In this document: positions 60,067 to 64,000 of the stretch, one piece after another | Layout: every line of letters starts with the position of its first letter | How positions within the stretch are numbered: the stretch's first letter is position 1 | NCBI RefSeq assembly: GCF_002294725.1 | Contig: NZ_NSFT01000001.1 | Location: forward strand, 868,001 to 932,000 | DNA from: Mesorhizobium sp. WSM4313 | GTDB taxonomy: Bacteria; Pseudomonadota; Alphaproteobacteria; Rhizobiales; Rhizobiaceae | Length of the DNA stretch: 64,000 bases | Direction: 5' to 3' | Program-made: the position numbers and the translations under genes | Notes under the pieces: generated by a model | Database searches by the model: none | Told to the model about the DNA's origin: nothing | The model's input: only the letters and a program-made list of their open reading frames with translations

Positions 60067-60375
60067 TTAGAGCTTGATCTCGACGTCGACACCGGCGGCC
60101 AGATCGAGCTTCATCAAAGCATCGACTGTCTGCGGGGTCGGATCGACGATGTCGAGCAGCCGCTTGTGCGTGCGCATCTCGAACTGTTCGCGGCTCTTCT
60201 TGTCGACGTGGGGCGACCGGTTGACCGTGAATTTTTCGATCCGCGTCGGCAGCGGGATTGGGCCGCGGACGTTGGCGCCGGTGCGCTTGGCGGTCGACAC
60301 GATTTCGCGCGTCGAGGCGTCGAGCACCCGGTGGTCAAACGCCTTAAGGCGGATGCGGATATTCTGTCCGTTCAT
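60067..60375 (-). CDS. rpsJ: 30S ribosomal protein S10
   Basis: 102 residues, starting [20 protein letters not shown] and ending [32 protein letters not shown] is the conserved centre. It forms part of the head and, with NusB, of antitermination complexes. It begins the S10 section after tuf with a 69-base gap. Confidence 0.98.
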   Translation of the reverse strand: MNGQNIRIRLKAFDHRVLDASTREIVSTAKRTGANVRGPIPLPTRIEKFTVNRSPHVDKKSREQFEMRTHKRLLDIVDPTPQTVDALMKLDLAAGVDVEIKL

Positions 60376-60444
60376 GCGTCAATTCCTTGTTCTGGCGCGG
60401 CGCGGGCAGCTCCCGCGCCCGCGACAGATCGGTTTCAGTCCAAA

Positions 60445-61620
<1,176 letters not shown>

Positions 61621-61685
61621 GTGATCTCTCCAATCCTGCTTGCCCGTGCGGGCCTTGAATTAAGGTCTCGTGCAACCCGCTCGAG

Positions 61686-63776
<2,091 letters not shown>

Positions 63777-63805
63777 GGGAGGTGCCTCTCAGTCTCGTTC
63801 GCGCT

Positions 63806-64000
<195 letters not shown>

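Overview
The window is a GC-rich, gene-dense stretch of an alphaproteobacterial chromosome. The gene set points to the Hyphomicrobiales, most likely a Mesorhizobium-like rhizobium. This is judged from protein families and layout, since no database search was possible. Pointers are a pyruvate dehydrogenase E1-beta that carries its own lipoyl domain, glnB-glnA next to a eukaryote-type glutamine synthetase II, the order kdsA-eno-ftsB-pdhABC, a short-lid adenylate kinase, and rhizobial-type intergenic repeats. No insertion sequence, integrase, phage gene, CRISPR array, tRNA or rRNA was seen.

Layout. 1-8.9 kb (minus strand): central carbon genes pdhC (cut by the window edge), pdhB, pdhA, the divisome protein ftsB, eno, a PRC-barrel gene, kdsA, a glyoxalase-like gene, a Dabb gene and a 42-residue membrane protein. 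A 40-residue lipoprotein gene on the plus strand sits between eno and the PRC-barrel gene. 9-13.5 kb: a type II NADH dehydrogenase, 5-formyl-THF cyclo-ligase, and a divergent Lrp-type regulator / alanine dehydrogenase pair, followed by a candidate structured RNA. 13.4-17.3 kb (minus): a DUF1203 gene and a tightly coupled cysteine synthase / AlaX / sulfurtransferase / acetyltransferase operon. 17.4-25 kb: a dehydrogenase, a hydrolase, a DEAD-box helicase, pccB and two sugar transferases. 25-28.5 kb (minus): a bifunctional NAD(P)HX repair enzyme coupled to a large exported protein with a haem-binding motif. 28.7-32 kb: a nitrogen-assimilation block, glnB-glnA facing glnII, each side with a well-formed sigma-54 promoter. 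32-45.5 kb (almost all minus): transporters, ATP12, RluC, an aldehyde dehydrogenase with DUF779 and an AcoR-like regulator, an aspartyl/asparaginyl hydroxylase, RarA and a DegP-type protease. 45.6-64 kb (minus): the str-S10-spc-alpha ribosomal superoperon from rpsG (partial) to rplQ.

The genes are mainly housekeeping: pyruvate to acetyl-CoA, lower glycolysis, Kdo synthesis, sulfur and nitrogen assimilation, metabolite repair, envelope assembly and protein synthesis. No previously undescribed multi-gene system is evident. The best leads are regulatory: (i) a perfect TGTGA-N6-TCACA site placed 41.5 bases before a multi-tier hairpin that ends in a terminator (13281-13448); (ii) a perfect 10-bp inverted repeat between an AcoR-like regulator and its probable target, aldehyde dehydrogenase; (iii) paired sigma-54 promoters around the glutamine synthetases, with a decayed S58-type aminopeptidase relic between them; (iv) a long inverted repeat built from short repeated units inside the ribosomal operon.
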